DNA from: Granulicella sp. dw_53
GTDB lineage: Bacteria > Acidobacteriota > Terriglobia > Terriglobales > Acidobacteriaceae
Assembly: GCF_018449545.1 (NCBI RefSeq)
Contig: NZ_JAAVUR010000007.1
Coordinates: forward strand, 124,001-188,000
Direction: 5' to 3'
Length of the DNA: 64,000 nt
Numbering within the stretch: position 1 is the first letter of the stretch; every line of letters starts with the position of its first letter. Of this stretch, positions 1-8,318 are shown in pieces. Position numbers and translations under genes: made by a program. The notes under the pieces were generated by a model. It did not search any database, was not told the DNA's origin, and worked only from the letters and a program-made list of their open reading frames with translations.

Positions 1-411
1 ATCGCCGTGGACGTTGACGGGAACTCCGTACTGATCGACGACCTTGTGGTCGGGGTCGGCGAGGAGCTTGAAGGAGAAGGTGTCCTTGGAGCACCAGGTC
101 TTGTGGCCTTCGACGGTATCGAGGCTGATGCCAAGCACAACGGCGTTGAGCGAGTTGTACTTAGGCTGGTCGCGCTGGAAGTTGTGGGCTTCGATGGTGC
201 ATCCGGTGGTCTGGTCCTTGGGGTAGAAGTAGACGACAACCCACTTGCCTTTGTAGTCGCTAAGGCTAACAGGCTTGTCTTCCTGCGAGGGAAGGGTGAA
301 GTTGGGGGCGGTTGTGCCGATGGCGATAGCGTCGGCGGCGTAGGCGCGGAGGCCGAGGTTGCCGGCGGTGGCGATTGCCAGAATTGCTACGAGAGAGAGT
401 GCCTTGCGCAT
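1..411 (-). CDS. Exported peroxiredoxin, PrxQ/BCP type (3' end cut by window edge)
   Basis: Thiol peroxidase that reduces hydroperoxides, probably in the periplasm. The first 26 or so residues form a signal peptide ending near AYA-ADA. The thioredoxin-fold motif YFYPKDQTTGCT places the peroxidatic cysteine at Cys71. In many PrxQ proteins the resolving cysteine lies five residues later, but here that position is His76. Cys107, in the context HKTWCSKD, sits where the other PrxQ subgroup carries its resolving cysteine in helix 3. The protein is therefore probably an atypical 2-Cys enzyme using Cys71 and Cys107. 137 codons are visible and the frame runs open off the left edge. The ATG is the first one after an upstream gap of about 160 bp. 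The family call is firm; the export and cysteine pairing are inferences. Confidence 0.85.
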   Translation of the reverse strand, partial: MRKALSLVAILAIATAGNLGLRAYAADAIAIGTTAPNFTLPSQEDKPVSLSDYKGKWVVVYFYPKDQTTGCTIEAHNFQRDQPKYNSLNAVVLGISLDTVEGHKTWCSKDTFSFKLLADPDHKVVDQYGVPVNVHGD

Positions 412-571
412 GATCGATCCTCTTGAGACGGGGTGAGTGCAGGTAATAGTTGGACGGGGCCGTGGCAGCGCAGGTTTCAATCACCACGGTCGCTAGCGGC
501 GATTCTACGCTGCGGAAGAGAGCGTTGGCTCCGAAGCGAAGGCCATTTTCTGTCTGAATTTTGTCTGATTT

Positions 572-1420
572 TCAGTCTGCTGAAACGGTAATTCCAGCCG
601 CATTGGCTGCCGAGACGATGGCGGATTCGTCAAAGAGAAGAGTCCTGCCGGCCTCGATCGCCAGGCAGGTGGCTCCGGCTGCTTGCATGGCCTGGATGGT
701 TGGAACCCCAATGACTGGGACGTCGAAGCGCATGTCCTGATTCGGTTTGGCGACTTTGACCACCGTAAGGGAGCGGCGGAGCGTTGTTTCGTCGCCGGAC
801 ACTTCGGAGTTGAGGAGGGCTCCGGCACGGGCGATAGTGGCGTCGGTGCCTTCCATGGCCTCGACGGCGATGCAGGCCTGTGCGGCGATGACGACGGTCT
901 GGCCGAGGTCGTATCCGGCGATGGCCCGGGCCACGGTGCGGCCGTAGGCGATGTCTTTCAGCTCGTCTTCGGTGGGGTGGCGAGCGGTGAGCACGCCGGC
1001 CTTGGCGAGGAGCGGCTCGAGGTACTGGGTGGAGGAGACGAGCTCGATGCCTTCATCGGCGAGGACCTTGGCGATCGCGCCCAGAAGCATATCGGTGTTG
1101 CGGGTGCGAAGGTTGAGCAGGAGTTTGGCGAGGCGCCAGTCGGGGCGGATGGAGGAGAAGATCTGCTTATGCTTGACCTGTCCCGCCATGGTGGCGCGTG
1201 TGACGCCCTCGCGCTGGAAGACTTCGATGAGGCGAGAGAGCTCGCCGAGCGAGAGCCAGTGGAGATGGATCAAGGGGTCGGCTGCGGCGCGGGCCTCGAT
1301 CTCGGGATCGGTCTCTTCCTTCAGGGCGGCGACGACGACGGTGAGGCCGTGGGCGCGGGCGGCGTCGAGGAGAAGAAAGGGAAAGCGGCCGTTGCCGGCG
1401 ATGAGGCCGAGTTTATTCAT
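572..1420 (-). CDS. lpxI: UDP-2,3-diacylglucosamine pyrophosphatase LpxI
   Basis: Cytoplasmic lipid A enzyme that hydrolyses UDP-2,3-diacylglucosamine to lipid X and UMP, replacing LpxH. The 282-residue protein matches the LpxI (DUF1009) family in length. It starts with the characteristic MNKLGLIAGNGRFPF and has the later family segments GQVKHKQIF and DMRFDVPVIG. It is the last gene of an operon, 27 bp after the esterase stop, with lpxA and fabZ at the operon head, so the pathway context supports the call. No lpxH, lpxB, lpxC or lpxD is visible in the window. Confidence 0.93.
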   Translation of the reverse strand: MNKLGLIAGNGRFPFLLLDAARAHGLTVVVAALKEETDPEIEARAAADPLIHLHWLSLGELSRLIEVFQREGVTRATMAGQVKHKQIFSSIRPDWRLAKLLLNLRTRNTDMLLGAIAKVLADEGIELVSSTQYLEPLLAKAGVLTARHPTEDELKDIAYGRTVARAIAGYDLGQTVVIAAQACIAVEAMEGTDATIARAGALLNSEVSGDETTLRRSLTVVKVAKPNQDMRFDVPVIGVPTIQAMQAAGATCLAIEAGRTLLFDESAIVSAANAAGITVSAD

Positions 1421-1447
1421 GCGCTGGTCTCAGTTTAGCGTGGGCGT

Positions 1448-3043
1448 TCAGCGGAATTCGTCCCACAGCTGGAGCTCGGCGTCGAAGGGCTTCTCTTCGA
1501 CGTGGCTGTCCGGAGCGAGGATCATAGTGGAGCGAGTGGTCGGGTCGTATTGCGGCCATTGGGGAAGACCGCGAGCCGCTGGTGCATTGCCTCGAATGAA
1601 GGCGACCCAGGCCTGGTGGATCTGCTTCGACAGCGGTGCGGCGGTGGGATCGGCTACTTCGATCTGATCTAGTTGTTGCCAGACGAGGCTGAGGTCGATG
1701 GAGTGGAATGCCTCGCCCATCTGTCTGCCGGTGGGTTTGGTGTAGTCGAGGCGATACATCCAGGTAGACCCTCCGGTGCGAGAGTGCGCGTCGGCCAGGC
1801 GAATGCTGGGCACCCAATACTCCTCCGCTGTGACGGCGCGGACGCGGAGCTGGTCCTCGGGCATGTCGGGGTAGACGGTCTTGTATTTGGCGAAGACCTC
1901 GTTGAAGTGGGGGAGGTCCAGGTTGCCGAGATCGCGGCTGGTGGGATCGGACGTAGGATGCGGGCCGAGGAAGAGGGCGCTCTCGTCGCGGTTAGTCCCG
2001 ATGAGGAGGCGCTTGCCCGTAGAGGAGGCGGCTGAGATGAGGTCGACGGGGCGTTGAGGAAGGAAGCTATCCCCGGTCTCGGAGCGAAAGCGAAAGTGGC
2101 GGTCAGAGGTCGATATCAGCCGAGCCTCGGTGGCGATGAGCGAGACCGGCGACGCGGTGCGGAGGTCTTCGAAGCCAGGATTGGGTGAGGGATGGGCGGT
2201 GCGCCAGAGATTGCCGTAGTCGCTGGCAACCTTGGCGGCCTGGTCCAGGCTCAGGACGCGTTCGCCTCCGCCGCTCTGGGAGATTGCGGACTGGAAGAGA
2301 TTGCGAGATTGAGGCAGCGCCATCAGGGCGGCGGTGGCCTTGGCTCCGGCGGACTCTCCGCCCACGGTGACGCGGTCAGGATCGCCGCCAAAGGCTCCGA
2401 TGTTGTCGTGAACCCACTGCAGCGAAGCGACGAGGTCGTGGAGCGCGTTGTTGCCGCTGCCGGCATAGGAAGGGCCGAGGAGCGGGCCGAGATCCATGAA
2501 GCCGAAGACGCCGAGACGATAGGCGACGCTGACGAGAACGATGTTTTCGAGGGCGAAGTTCGTGCCGTCGAAGAGTGAGGCGAACGAGTGGCCGCCGGTG
2601 AAGCCTCCACCATGGATCCAGACGAAGACCGGGAAGGGGCCGCGACCCGGGGGAGCCCAGATGTTCAGGTAGAGGCAGTCCTCGCTTTGAGGCAGAAAGG
2701 GCTCGTAGGGCTGCATCGCGGCAGGAGCGAAGGTCGTAGCATCCCTGATGTCCTTCCAGGGCTTGAGAGGGGCTGTGGGGCGGAAGCGGAGCGAGCCTAC
2801 AGGAGGTTGAGCGAAGGGGACTCCGCGGAAGATGCGGATGCCCTTCGACGATTCGCCGCGAAGCTTTCCGCTGGGAGTTGAGACGACGACCGTGGAGAGG
2901 GTCGGATCGGCGAGGAGAGCGCTGGGGCTGAGGGCGAGCGCGGCGAGGGTCGCGCTGCTCTGCTGCAGAAAACGGCGGCGAGAGAGGGCTCCAGAACCGT
3001 TCTGGTTCGAGCCCTCGCTGCCGCCGTGTCTGCTATTTGCCAT
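1448..3043 (-). CDS. Tat-exported type B carboxylesterase
   Basis: Alpha/beta-hydrolase of the carboxylesterase type B (COesterase) family, acting on unknown esters. The N-terminus has a twin-arginine signal: the segment SRRRFLQQSS followed by a hydrophobic stretch ending ALLADP. The family signature DCLYLNIWAP, the oxyanion-hole glycines in WIHGGGFTGG and the nucleophile elbow GGESAGA are all present. The length of 531 residues is normal. The gene overlaps the preceding oxidoreductase by 11 bp and is followed 27 bp later by lpxI, so it is co-transcribed with lipid A genes. Export makes a direct role in cytoplasmic lipid A synthesis unlikely. Confidence 0.9.
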   Translation of the reverse strand: MANSRHGGSEGSNQNGSGALSRRRFLQQSSATLAALALSPSALLADPTLSTVVVSTPSGKLRGESSKGIRIFRGVPFAQPPVGSLRFRPTAPLKPWKDIRDATTFAPAAMQPYEPFLPQSEDCLYLNIWAPPGRGPFPVFVWIHGGGFTGGHSFASLFDGTNFALENIVLVSVAYRLGVFGFMDLGPLLGPSYAGSGNNALHDLVASLQWVHDNIGAFGGDPDRVTVGGESAGAKATAALMALPQSRNLFQSAISQSGGGERVLSLDQAAKVASDYGNLWRTAHPSPNPGFEDLRTASPVSLIATEARLISTSDRHFRFRSETGDSFLPQRPVDLISAASSTGKRLLIGTNRDESALFLGPHPTSDPTSRDLGNLDLPHFNEVFAKYKTVYPDMPEDQLRVRAVTAEEYWVPSIRLADAHSRTGGSTWMYRLDYTKPTGRQMGEAFHSIDLSLVWQQLDQIEVADPTAAPLSKQIHQAWVAFIRGNAPAARGLPQWPQYDPTTRSTMILAPDSHVEEKPFDAELQLWDEFR

Positions 3044-4178
3044 TGCGCACTTCTTCGGAGAGGTGGATGGTGCGGTTTGTCTTTGCGGAACGGCGCGCGG
3101 CGTCGAGGATGCGGACTACGGCGATGTTGGTATCGAGTGAGGTAAGGTCCTGCCGGGGTTGCAGTGTGTTGTTCAGGACCGCCACCAGATAGTTGAGCGA
3201 ATTGTCCTGCGGGGCAGGCAGCGCGGGAGCGGTCTGCAGATGTTCCGCTGCCTCTCCGGGGAGCCGAACCCGCATCTGGTCGGTGCGCTTCGTGTCGAGG
3301 TACACGGTATCGACGTAGCCCTTGGCCCCGTAGACCTCCATGTCCTTACGGTCGAAGGGCCAGTTCCAGGAGCCTTGCACGATGACCTGCGCGTGGGGAT
3401 AGGTCAGGACGATGGTGCTGTCGTCGTCGACGTTGGGATAGATCGAGGGCTTGATGTGAAGGGTGACGGCGGAGACGGTAAGCGGAAGCTCGCCGTGCAT
3501 GAACCAGGTGGCGAGATCGACGCCGTAGCAGCCAAAGTCGAAGAGAGCTCCTGCGCCGTTCTGTACCGGGTCGGTCAGCCAGGAGAGGAACTCGGGTCCG
3601 ACGCCGATCTCCTGCGGGCCGCGGTGGCCGTCGTGGACGACGAGCTTCCGCAGATCGCCTATCGCGCCGTCCTGGAGCATGGTGTGAGCGGCGGTGTTGT
3701 TGGCGTACCAGGTGGTCTCGTAGTTGGTCAGGACGGGGACGTTGTACTTCGTCGAGAACTGCTGGATGGCCAGGGCGTCTTCGACGGTGGTGGCGAGAGG
3801 TTTCTCGACCATGGCGGCGATGTGGAGCTGGGCAGCCTGTTCGATGGCAGCGCGGTGGCCGGCGATGGAGGTGTAGACCAGGATGGCCTGCGGATGGGTG
3901 CTCTGCAGCATGGCCGCTTCCGTGGGGAAGAAGAGGTTCGCCGGGAGATGGGTGCGGGCGATGTATCGTTCGCGCAGGGCGGCGTCAGGCTCGGCGATGC
4001 CGACTAGCTGGACTTCGGGGTGCGAGGGAAGGCTGCCCAGGAAGCCCTGGACGTGTCCGTGGACGAGGCCGACGATGGCCACGCGGATGGGTTGTTGCTG
4101 GGCAGAGGCGGTGTTGGGTCGCAGCGAGGTGAGGAGGAGAGCGGCAAGGAAGAATAAGCGCGGAGAGGTCATAGACAA
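3033..4178 (-). CDS. Exported Gfo/Idh/MocA-family oxidoreductase
   Basis: NAD(P)-dependent sugar oxidoreductase-like protein of 381 residues. A Sec-type signal peptide runs to about residue 26 (ending NTASA-QQQ). The Rossmann start is VAIVGLVHGHVQG, which keeps the fold pattern but is not the classical GxGxxG. The family signature EKPLATT carries the conserved lysine. It lies 47 bp after lpxA and overlaps the esterase gene. GnnA, another Gfo/Idh protein found between lpx genes in some bacteria, makes UDP-GlcNAc3N, but GnnA is cytoplasmic and paired with the aminotransferase GnnB. This protein looks exported and no aminotransferase is present, so I do not call it GnnA. Substrate unknown. Confidence 0.88.
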   Translation of the reverse strand: MSMTSPRLFFLAALLLTSLRPNTASAQQQPIRVAIVGLVHGHVQGFLGSLPSHPEVQLVGIAEPDAALRERYIARTHLPANLFFPTEAAMLQSTHPQAILVYTSIAGHRAAIEQAAQLHIAAMVEKPLATTVEDALAIQQFSTKYNVPVLTNYETTWYANNTAAHTMLQDGAIGDLRKLVVHDGHRGPQEIGVGPEFLSWLTDPVQNGAGALFDFGCYGVDLATWFMHGELPLTVSAVTLHIKPSIYPNVDDDSTIVLTYPHAQVIVQGSWNWPFDRKDMEVYGAKGYVDTVYLDTKRTDQMRVRLPGEAAEHLQTAPALPAPQDNSLNYLVAVLNNTLQPRQDLTSLDTNIAVVRILDAARRSAKTNRTIHLSEEVRNGK

Positions 4179-4225
4179 ATGGGCACCGGTTTACCTGTGT
4201 TGCTCAGAGTTGCGCTCTGATGCTG

Positions 4226-5011
4226 TTACTTGATGATGCCTCGTTCACTGCTGGCGATGAAGTCGGCTAGGTATTGGACGTGTTCGGCCTCGGGAGCTTC
4301 CGTGAGAGTAGCGCGAATCGCGGCGAGGGCGTCTGAGGTGTTGAGCTTGCTCGCCTGCAGCAGGCGATAGGCGACACGGAGCTGTTTGATCTGGATCGGG
4401 GTGAAGCCTCGGCGCTCCAGACCTACCTTGTTGAGTCCGTAGGCGTGGTTGTTGCGTTCGATGCTGGTGAGGGAGTACGGAAGAACATCCTGCGTGATGG
4501 TCGTTCCGCCACCGATGTAGGAGTACTTGCCGATGCGGCAGAACTGGTGAACGGGGCAGAGAGCTCCTACGACGGCATAGTCCTCTACGATGACGTGGCC
4601 GGCGAGCGTGGCGGAGTTGGCCAGGATGCAGCCGTTGCCGATGTGGGAGTCGTGGCCGATGTGAGTGTAGGCCATGATGAGGCATCCTGATCCTACGGAG
4701 GTTAGACCTCCTCCACCAGCGGTTCCGCGGGAGATCGTGACGTACTCGCGGATGGAGTTGTCGTCGCCGAAGGTGAGACGAGTGGGCTCGCCGTTGTACT
4801 TGAGGTCCTGCGGGGCGATGCCGAGACAGGCGAAGGAGTAGATCTTGTTGCGGGAGCCGAAGGTCACATGACCGTCGAGGACGACGTGGGAGACGAGTTC
4901 GCAGTCCTCGCCGAGGATGACGTTCTCGCCGAGGATGCAGTAAGGTCCGACGGTGCAGCTGGCGGGAACTTGCGCGCCTGGAGCTACGATCGCGGTGGGA
5001 TGGATGCTCAC
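4226..5011 (-). CDS. lpxA: UDP-N-acetylglucosamine O-acyltransferase LpxA
   Basis: First enzyme of lipid A synthesis: transfers a 3-hydroxyacyl chain from ACP to UDP-GlcNAc. The 261-residue protein is built of hexapeptide repeats of the left-handed beta helix. It has the LpxA signature PQDLKYNGEPTRL and the catalytic histidine in IGHDSHIG (His120, equivalent to E. coli His125). I chose the GTG start because it overlaps the fabZ stop in the arrangement GTGA and gives the normal LpxA length. A longer open frame upstream is only read-through over fabZ. It forms a translationally coupled fabZ-lpxA pair at the head of the operon. Confidence 0.94.
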   Translation of the reverse strand: MSIHPTAIVAPGAQVPASCTVGPYCILGENVILGEDCELVSHVVLDGHVTFGSRNKIYSFACLGIAPQDLKYNGEPTRLTFGDDNSIREYVTISRGTAGGGGLTSVGSGCLIMAYTHIGHDSHIGNGCILANSATLAGHVIVEDYAVVGALCPVHQFCRIGKYSYIGGGTTITQDVLPYSLTSIERNNHAYGLNKVGLERRGFTPIQIKQLRVAYRLLQASKLNTSDALAAIRATLTEAPEAEHVQYLADFIASSERGIIK

Positions 5012-5532
5012 TCGGTGGGAGCCTCGGGCGTTGGAGTCTCTGCTGGGGTCTTCTTGGGGCGTGCGACGAGCTGGCACATGATCGTCGCTTCGCAGGCGAC
5101 CTTGCCCTCGACGGTGGCGATGCCGAGCATCCTGACCGCGCGGCTGCGCCATTGGAGGATGGTGATCTCGAAGCGGAGTTGATCGCCAGGAACGACAGGA
5201 CGGCGGAAGCGGGCGTGTTCGATGCCGGTGAAGAGCATCAGGCGATCCTCGCGGTCCGGGAACTCGGTGAGGAGAAGCGCTCCGCCAGTTTGGGCGATGG
5301 CTTCGACCATGAGAACGCCTGGCATGATCGGAAAGCCGGGAAAGTGTCCTTGGAAGAAGGGTTCGTTGATGGTTACGTTCTTGATGGCGACGATTCGCTT
5401 TTTTCGTTCGATCTCAAGGACGCGATCGATGAGGAGAAAGGGATAGCGGTGGGGCAGGATGGCCATGATCTCGTTGATGTCCATCGTCTGCTGGGTCTGC
5501 GAGGTTGCTTCTATGTTCGACTCTTCACTCAT
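5008..5532 (-). CDS. fabZ: 3-hydroxyacyl-ACP dehydratase FabZ
   Basis: Dehydrates 3-hydroxyacyl-ACP in fatty-acid elongation and so balances hydroxyacyl supply with LpxA next door. The hot-dog fold shows the family start ILPHRYPFLLIDRV, the catalytic histidine in GHFPGFPIMPG (His63) and the catalytic Glu77 in MVEAIAQ. It carries about 20 extra N-terminal residues and a proline-rich C-terminal tail ending EAPTE. The start is uncertain: the chosen ATG has no strong ribosome site, and the ATG 16 codons downstream (MDINEIM) would give a more typical length. The stop overlaps the lpxA start. Confidence 0.93.
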   Translation of the reverse strand: MSEESNIEATSQTQQTMDINEIMAILPHRYPFLLIDRVLEIERKKRIVAIKNVTINEPFFQGHFPGFPIMPGVLMVEAIAQTGGALLLTEFPDREDRLMLFTGIEHARFRRPVVPGDQLRFEITILQWRSRAVRMLGIATVEGKVACEATIMCQLVARPKKTPAETPTPEAPTE

Positions 5533-5663
5533 GGCAGTGTTGAGTATAAATGTCTTGCTGCCTGGACATCGATGTTCTGCCAGCATTTGCTGCAGCAGAT
5601 CTGCAGTGAAGGCGCTCAAGAGGAAGCTGTGAGCGCCTTTCACTGCGTGATTGTTGAAAGAGC

Positions 5664-6713
5664 CTAGGCGGCGGGTGCGACGTGGCCGCTGGGAGTAGAG
5701 AGGGAGATTTCCAGCTCTTCCGGGGTCATATCGATGGAGACGTCGGCGAAGAGGGGAGTGCTGAGGTAGCGCTCGCCGGTGTCGGGCAACATGCAGAGGA
5801 TGGTCGAGCCTTTGGGGGCTTCGGCGGCTACCTGGAGGGCTCCGGCGAAGGTGGCTCCGGAGCTGATGCCGACGAAGATGCCTTCCTGAGTGGCTAGTTC
5901 GCGGCTCCAGCGCATGGCCGCAGCGTTGTCGATGCGGAGGACCTGATCGACGTTGTGGGCGTCGACGGCGTCCTGGGTGAGCTTCGAGATGAAGTCCGGG
6001 CTCCAGCCCTGCTGGGGGTGCGATGCCCAGGCGGGATGGCTGGCGGAGGGAGAGCCATCGGGGTTGTGGGGCTGCTCGATGCCGCTGGAGAGCATGGGAG
6101 CGGCGTCGGGCTCGCAGACGACGATCTTGGTCTCGGGGCGCTTCTCGGCGAGGACGCGTGCGACGCCTTTGAGCGTGCCTCCGGTGCCGAAGCCGGTGAC
6201 CCAGTAGTCGAGCGGACCGCCTTCGAAGTCGCGGAGGATCTCCTGGGCTGTGGTCTTCGAGTGCATGTCGGCGTTGGCTTCGTTGCTGAACTGCTCGGTG
6301 CGGAACCAGCCGTTCTTCTCGGCGAGCTCATCGACCTTCTTGACCATGCCTGTGCCGCGCAGTCCGGCAGGAGTGAGGATGACCTTGGCTCCGAGGAAGC
6401 GCATGAGCTTGCGGCGCTCGATGGAGAAGGACTCGGCCATGGTGACGACGAGCGGATAGCCCTTCTGGGCGCAGACCATGGCGAGGCCGATGCCGGTGTT
6501 GCCGCTGGTGGCTTCGATGACGGTCTGGCCGGGCTTGAGTGCGCCGCTGCGTTCGGCGGCCTCGATGACTCCGAGGGCGAGGCGGTCCTTGACCGATCCG
6601 AGAGGGTTGAAGGCCTCTACTTTGACGTATAGCTCAATGCCTGCGGGGGCGAGTTTGTTGATACGGATAACCGGTGTATTGCCCACGGTGCCGAGGATGT
6701 TATCGAACTTCAT
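5664..6713 (-). CDS. cysK: Cysteine synthase A (O-acetylserine sulfhydrylase)
   Basis: PLP enzyme making L-cysteine from O-acetylserine and sulfide in the cytoplasm. The PLP lysine is Lys42 in NPLGSVKDR, and the phosphate-binding and substrate loops appear as TSGNTGIGLA and GTGGTLKGV. The 349-residue protein is longer than the usual 310 or so, mainly because of an insert rich in Ser, Pro and His near the middle (around PDGSPSASHPAW) and a C-terminal tail. The start is well supported by AAAGGAG seven bases or so ahead of the ATG. It sits 131 bp upstream of fabZ on the same strand; co-transcription is possible but not shown. Confidence 0.93.
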   Translation of the reverse strand: MKFDNILGTVGNTPVIRINKLAPAGIELYVKVEAFNPLGSVKDRLALGVIEAAERSGALKPGQTVIEATSGNTGIGLAMVCAQKGYPLVVTMAESFSIERRKLMRFLGAKVILTPAGLRGTGMVKKVDELAEKNGWFRTEQFSNEANADMHSKTTAQEILRDFEGGPLDYWVTGFGTGGTLKGVARVLAEKRPETKIVVCEPDAAPMLSSGIEQPHNPDGSPSASHPAWASHPQQGWSPDFISKLTQDAVDAHNVDQVLRIDNAAAMRWSRELATQEGIFVGISSGATFAGALQVAAEAPKGSTILCMLPDTGERYLSTPLFADVSIDMTPEELEISLSTPSGHVAPAA

Positions 6714-6863
6714 GAAGTGAATCTCCTTTTCTGGGCAAAGCCAGCTACGCACTCAAACAGCATCGCATCGAGCTCGCATCGCTCAAGGACATCATCTGGG
6801 TTTGTCGCGGCGGACGCAAGGTTCGGTGGGCCGTGGATTGGTTGGTTTTCTGTAGCTTCGGGC

Positions 6864-8108
6864 CTAAGTGCCGTGGTCGAATGAGGTTCGCAGCGCGGTC
6901 TGGTAGGCGTCGTAGACGCGGTGGAAGACGGCGTCCCAACTGCAGGTGAGGGCGTAGGCGCGGGCGTTTTCTCGCATTCGGTGGAGGAGGGAAGGGTCTT
7001 TTGCGAGAGTGGCGATGGCGGAGGTGAAGCCCTCGTCGGGGGCGATGAAGCCGGTTTCGCCTTGCTGGACGATGTACTTTGGACCGCCTCCTGGGGTGAC
7101 GATGGCGGGAACGCCGCTGGCGAGGGCTTCGAGGACGACGTTGCCGAAGGTGTCGGTGTGGGATGGGAAGACGAGGAGGTCCATGTTGGCGTAGGCGGTG
7201 GAGAGGGCTTCGCCGCGAAGGACGCCGGCGAACTCCGCTTTGGCGGCGGGAAGCGCGGCGCGGAGGGAGGCTTCTTCGCTGCCGTGGCCGATGATGAGGA
7301 ACTGGACGTCGTGGATGCCGAGGTCGGCGAGTTGCCGCTCGAGGAGGGGCAGGAGAGCGACGTTTTTCTCGATGGAGAGGCGGCCTACGTAGCCCAGGAC
7401 TAGCTTTCCCGAGGAGGTGGGACGGGTGCGGCGGGCGGGGGAGAAGAGGGCGGTGTCTACGCCGCGCTGCATGAGGTGGCAGGGACGATGCGTGGCGTGT
7501 TCGAGGAGGTCGCAGAGCTCGCGGTTGGGGGCGAAGAGGACCTTGGCGAGGCGGTAGAGATGGGCGGTGGTCCAGAGGGTTGCGGATTCGACGCGGGCTT
7601 CGGCGAGGGAGGCCTGGCGGGCGGGAAGGCGGGAGGTGAGCCAACTCAGGCGGCGCGCGGCGTACTCGTGGACGTTGGTGTGCCAGGAGGCGGCGAGGGG
7701 AACGCCAAGCTCGGAGGCGAACCAGGCTCCGAGGAGGCCGAGCTCGCTGGGTCCGGTGATGTGGATGATGTCGGGCTTGAAGCGGATGAGCTCGCGTTCG
7801 ACGCGAGTGAGGTGGCGGCCGAAGAGGGGGTCGAAGGCGAGGTCTTTTTCGATGCCGACGGAGGCGAAGCCGCGGGGGAGCTCGAGGGTCTGGACGGTGC
7901 TGGCGGGGTCGGGTTGGGGGTTGGTCTTGCCGGCGCGGACGCAGAGGAAGGGGAGGCGGTGGCGCTGGGCGTAGGCGACGAAGTTGCGGCTGGTGTGGGC
8001 TACGCCGTTGACCTCGTGGAAGGAGTCGGGGAAGTAGGCTACGCGGGGCGGACGCGCGGGGGCGCGGCGGGTGAGTTCCGGCTCCGGGTTGGTGGTCCCC
8101 TCCTGCAA
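6864..8108 (-). CDS. GT4-family glycosyltransferase
   Basis: Retaining GT-B glycosyltransferase, similar in layout to GDP-mannose-dependent or sulfoquinovosyl transferases; acceptor and donor unknown. The N-terminal domain begins RVAYFPDSFHEVNGVA, with the glycine and asparagine typical of the acceptor loop. The C-terminal domain shows LGYVGRLSIEKN and the donor-binding motif FGNVVLEALASGVPAIV. The start is TTG, preceded by AAAGGA at good spacing. The gene lies behind a long leader and a conserved palindromic element that recurs upstream of the DUF721 gene near 49.5 kb. A long open frame on the same strand in another phase is a GC-content shadow. Confidence 0.88.
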   Translation of the reverse strand: MQEGTTNPEPELTRRAPARPPRVAYFPDSFHEVNGVAHTSRNFVAYAQRHRLPFLCVRAGKTNPQPDPASTVQTLELPRGFASVGIEKDLAFDPLFGRHLTRVERELIRFKPDIIHITGPSELGLLGAWFASELGVPLAASWHTNVHEYAARRLSWLTSRLPARQASLAEARVESATLWTTAHLYRLAKVLFAPNRELCDLLEHATHRPCHLMQRGVDTALFSPARRTRPTSSGKLVLGYVGRLSIEKNVALLPLLERQLADLGIHDVQFLIIGHGSEEASLRAALPAAKAEFAGVLRGEALSTAYANMDLLVFPSHTDTFGNVVLEALASGVPAIVTPGGGPKYIVQQGETGFIAPDEGFTSAIATLAKDPSLLHRMRENARAYALTCSWDAVFHRVYDAYQTALRTSFDHGT

Positions 8109-8232
8109 TGCTCTTCCTTTCTGGGGGGTGCCCCCCCTTGCCTGTATCCAACCCGTTTGGTTTGAGCGAGATAGCGGCTTGGTGGGCCGCTAAGTTCGTC
8201 CAAACAAATGGGTTACGTCCAAATATGCGCAA

Positions 8233-8296
8233 GCAAATGGCTTGTCTTAGCAAACAACTTGCCTTAGCAAACGGCTTGTCTTAGAAAACAACTTAG
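8233..8296. repeat. 17-bp tandem repeat, about 3.7 units
   Basis: Three full units of 17 bp (8233-8249, 8250-8266, 8267-8283) with the pattern GCAAAYRRCTTGYCTTA, then a partial unit GAAAACAACTTAG. The array lies inside the leader ahead of the GT4 gene and is absent from the related leader at 49.5 kb, so it expanded in this copy only. Confidence 0.75.
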
Positions 8297-8318
8297 GCCC
8301 GGCTGATTGGGCCGGGCC
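8296..8318 (-). terminator. Hairpin, possible terminator of the GT2 gene
   Basis: Perfect 8-bp stem GGCCCGGC/GCCGGGCC with a 7-base loop. On the minus strand it is followed by TAAGTTGTTTTC, a weak T-rich tail. It lies downstream of the minus-strand GT2 gene but also inside the proposed leader of the GT4 gene, so it could act as an attenuator instead. Confidence 0.4.

Noticed and set aside
3033-4178. Calling the Gfo/Idh protein GnnA (UDP-GlcNAc3N synthesis)
   Set aside because: It has a signal peptide and a non-classical nucleotide loop, and the partner aminotransferase GnnB is missing.
6745-8253. Open frame of about 500 codons on the minus strand overlapping the GT4 gene
   Set aside because: The translation is almost all Arg, Pro and His, typical of a shifted frame over a GC-rich gene. 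The GT4 frame in the same place has full family motifs.
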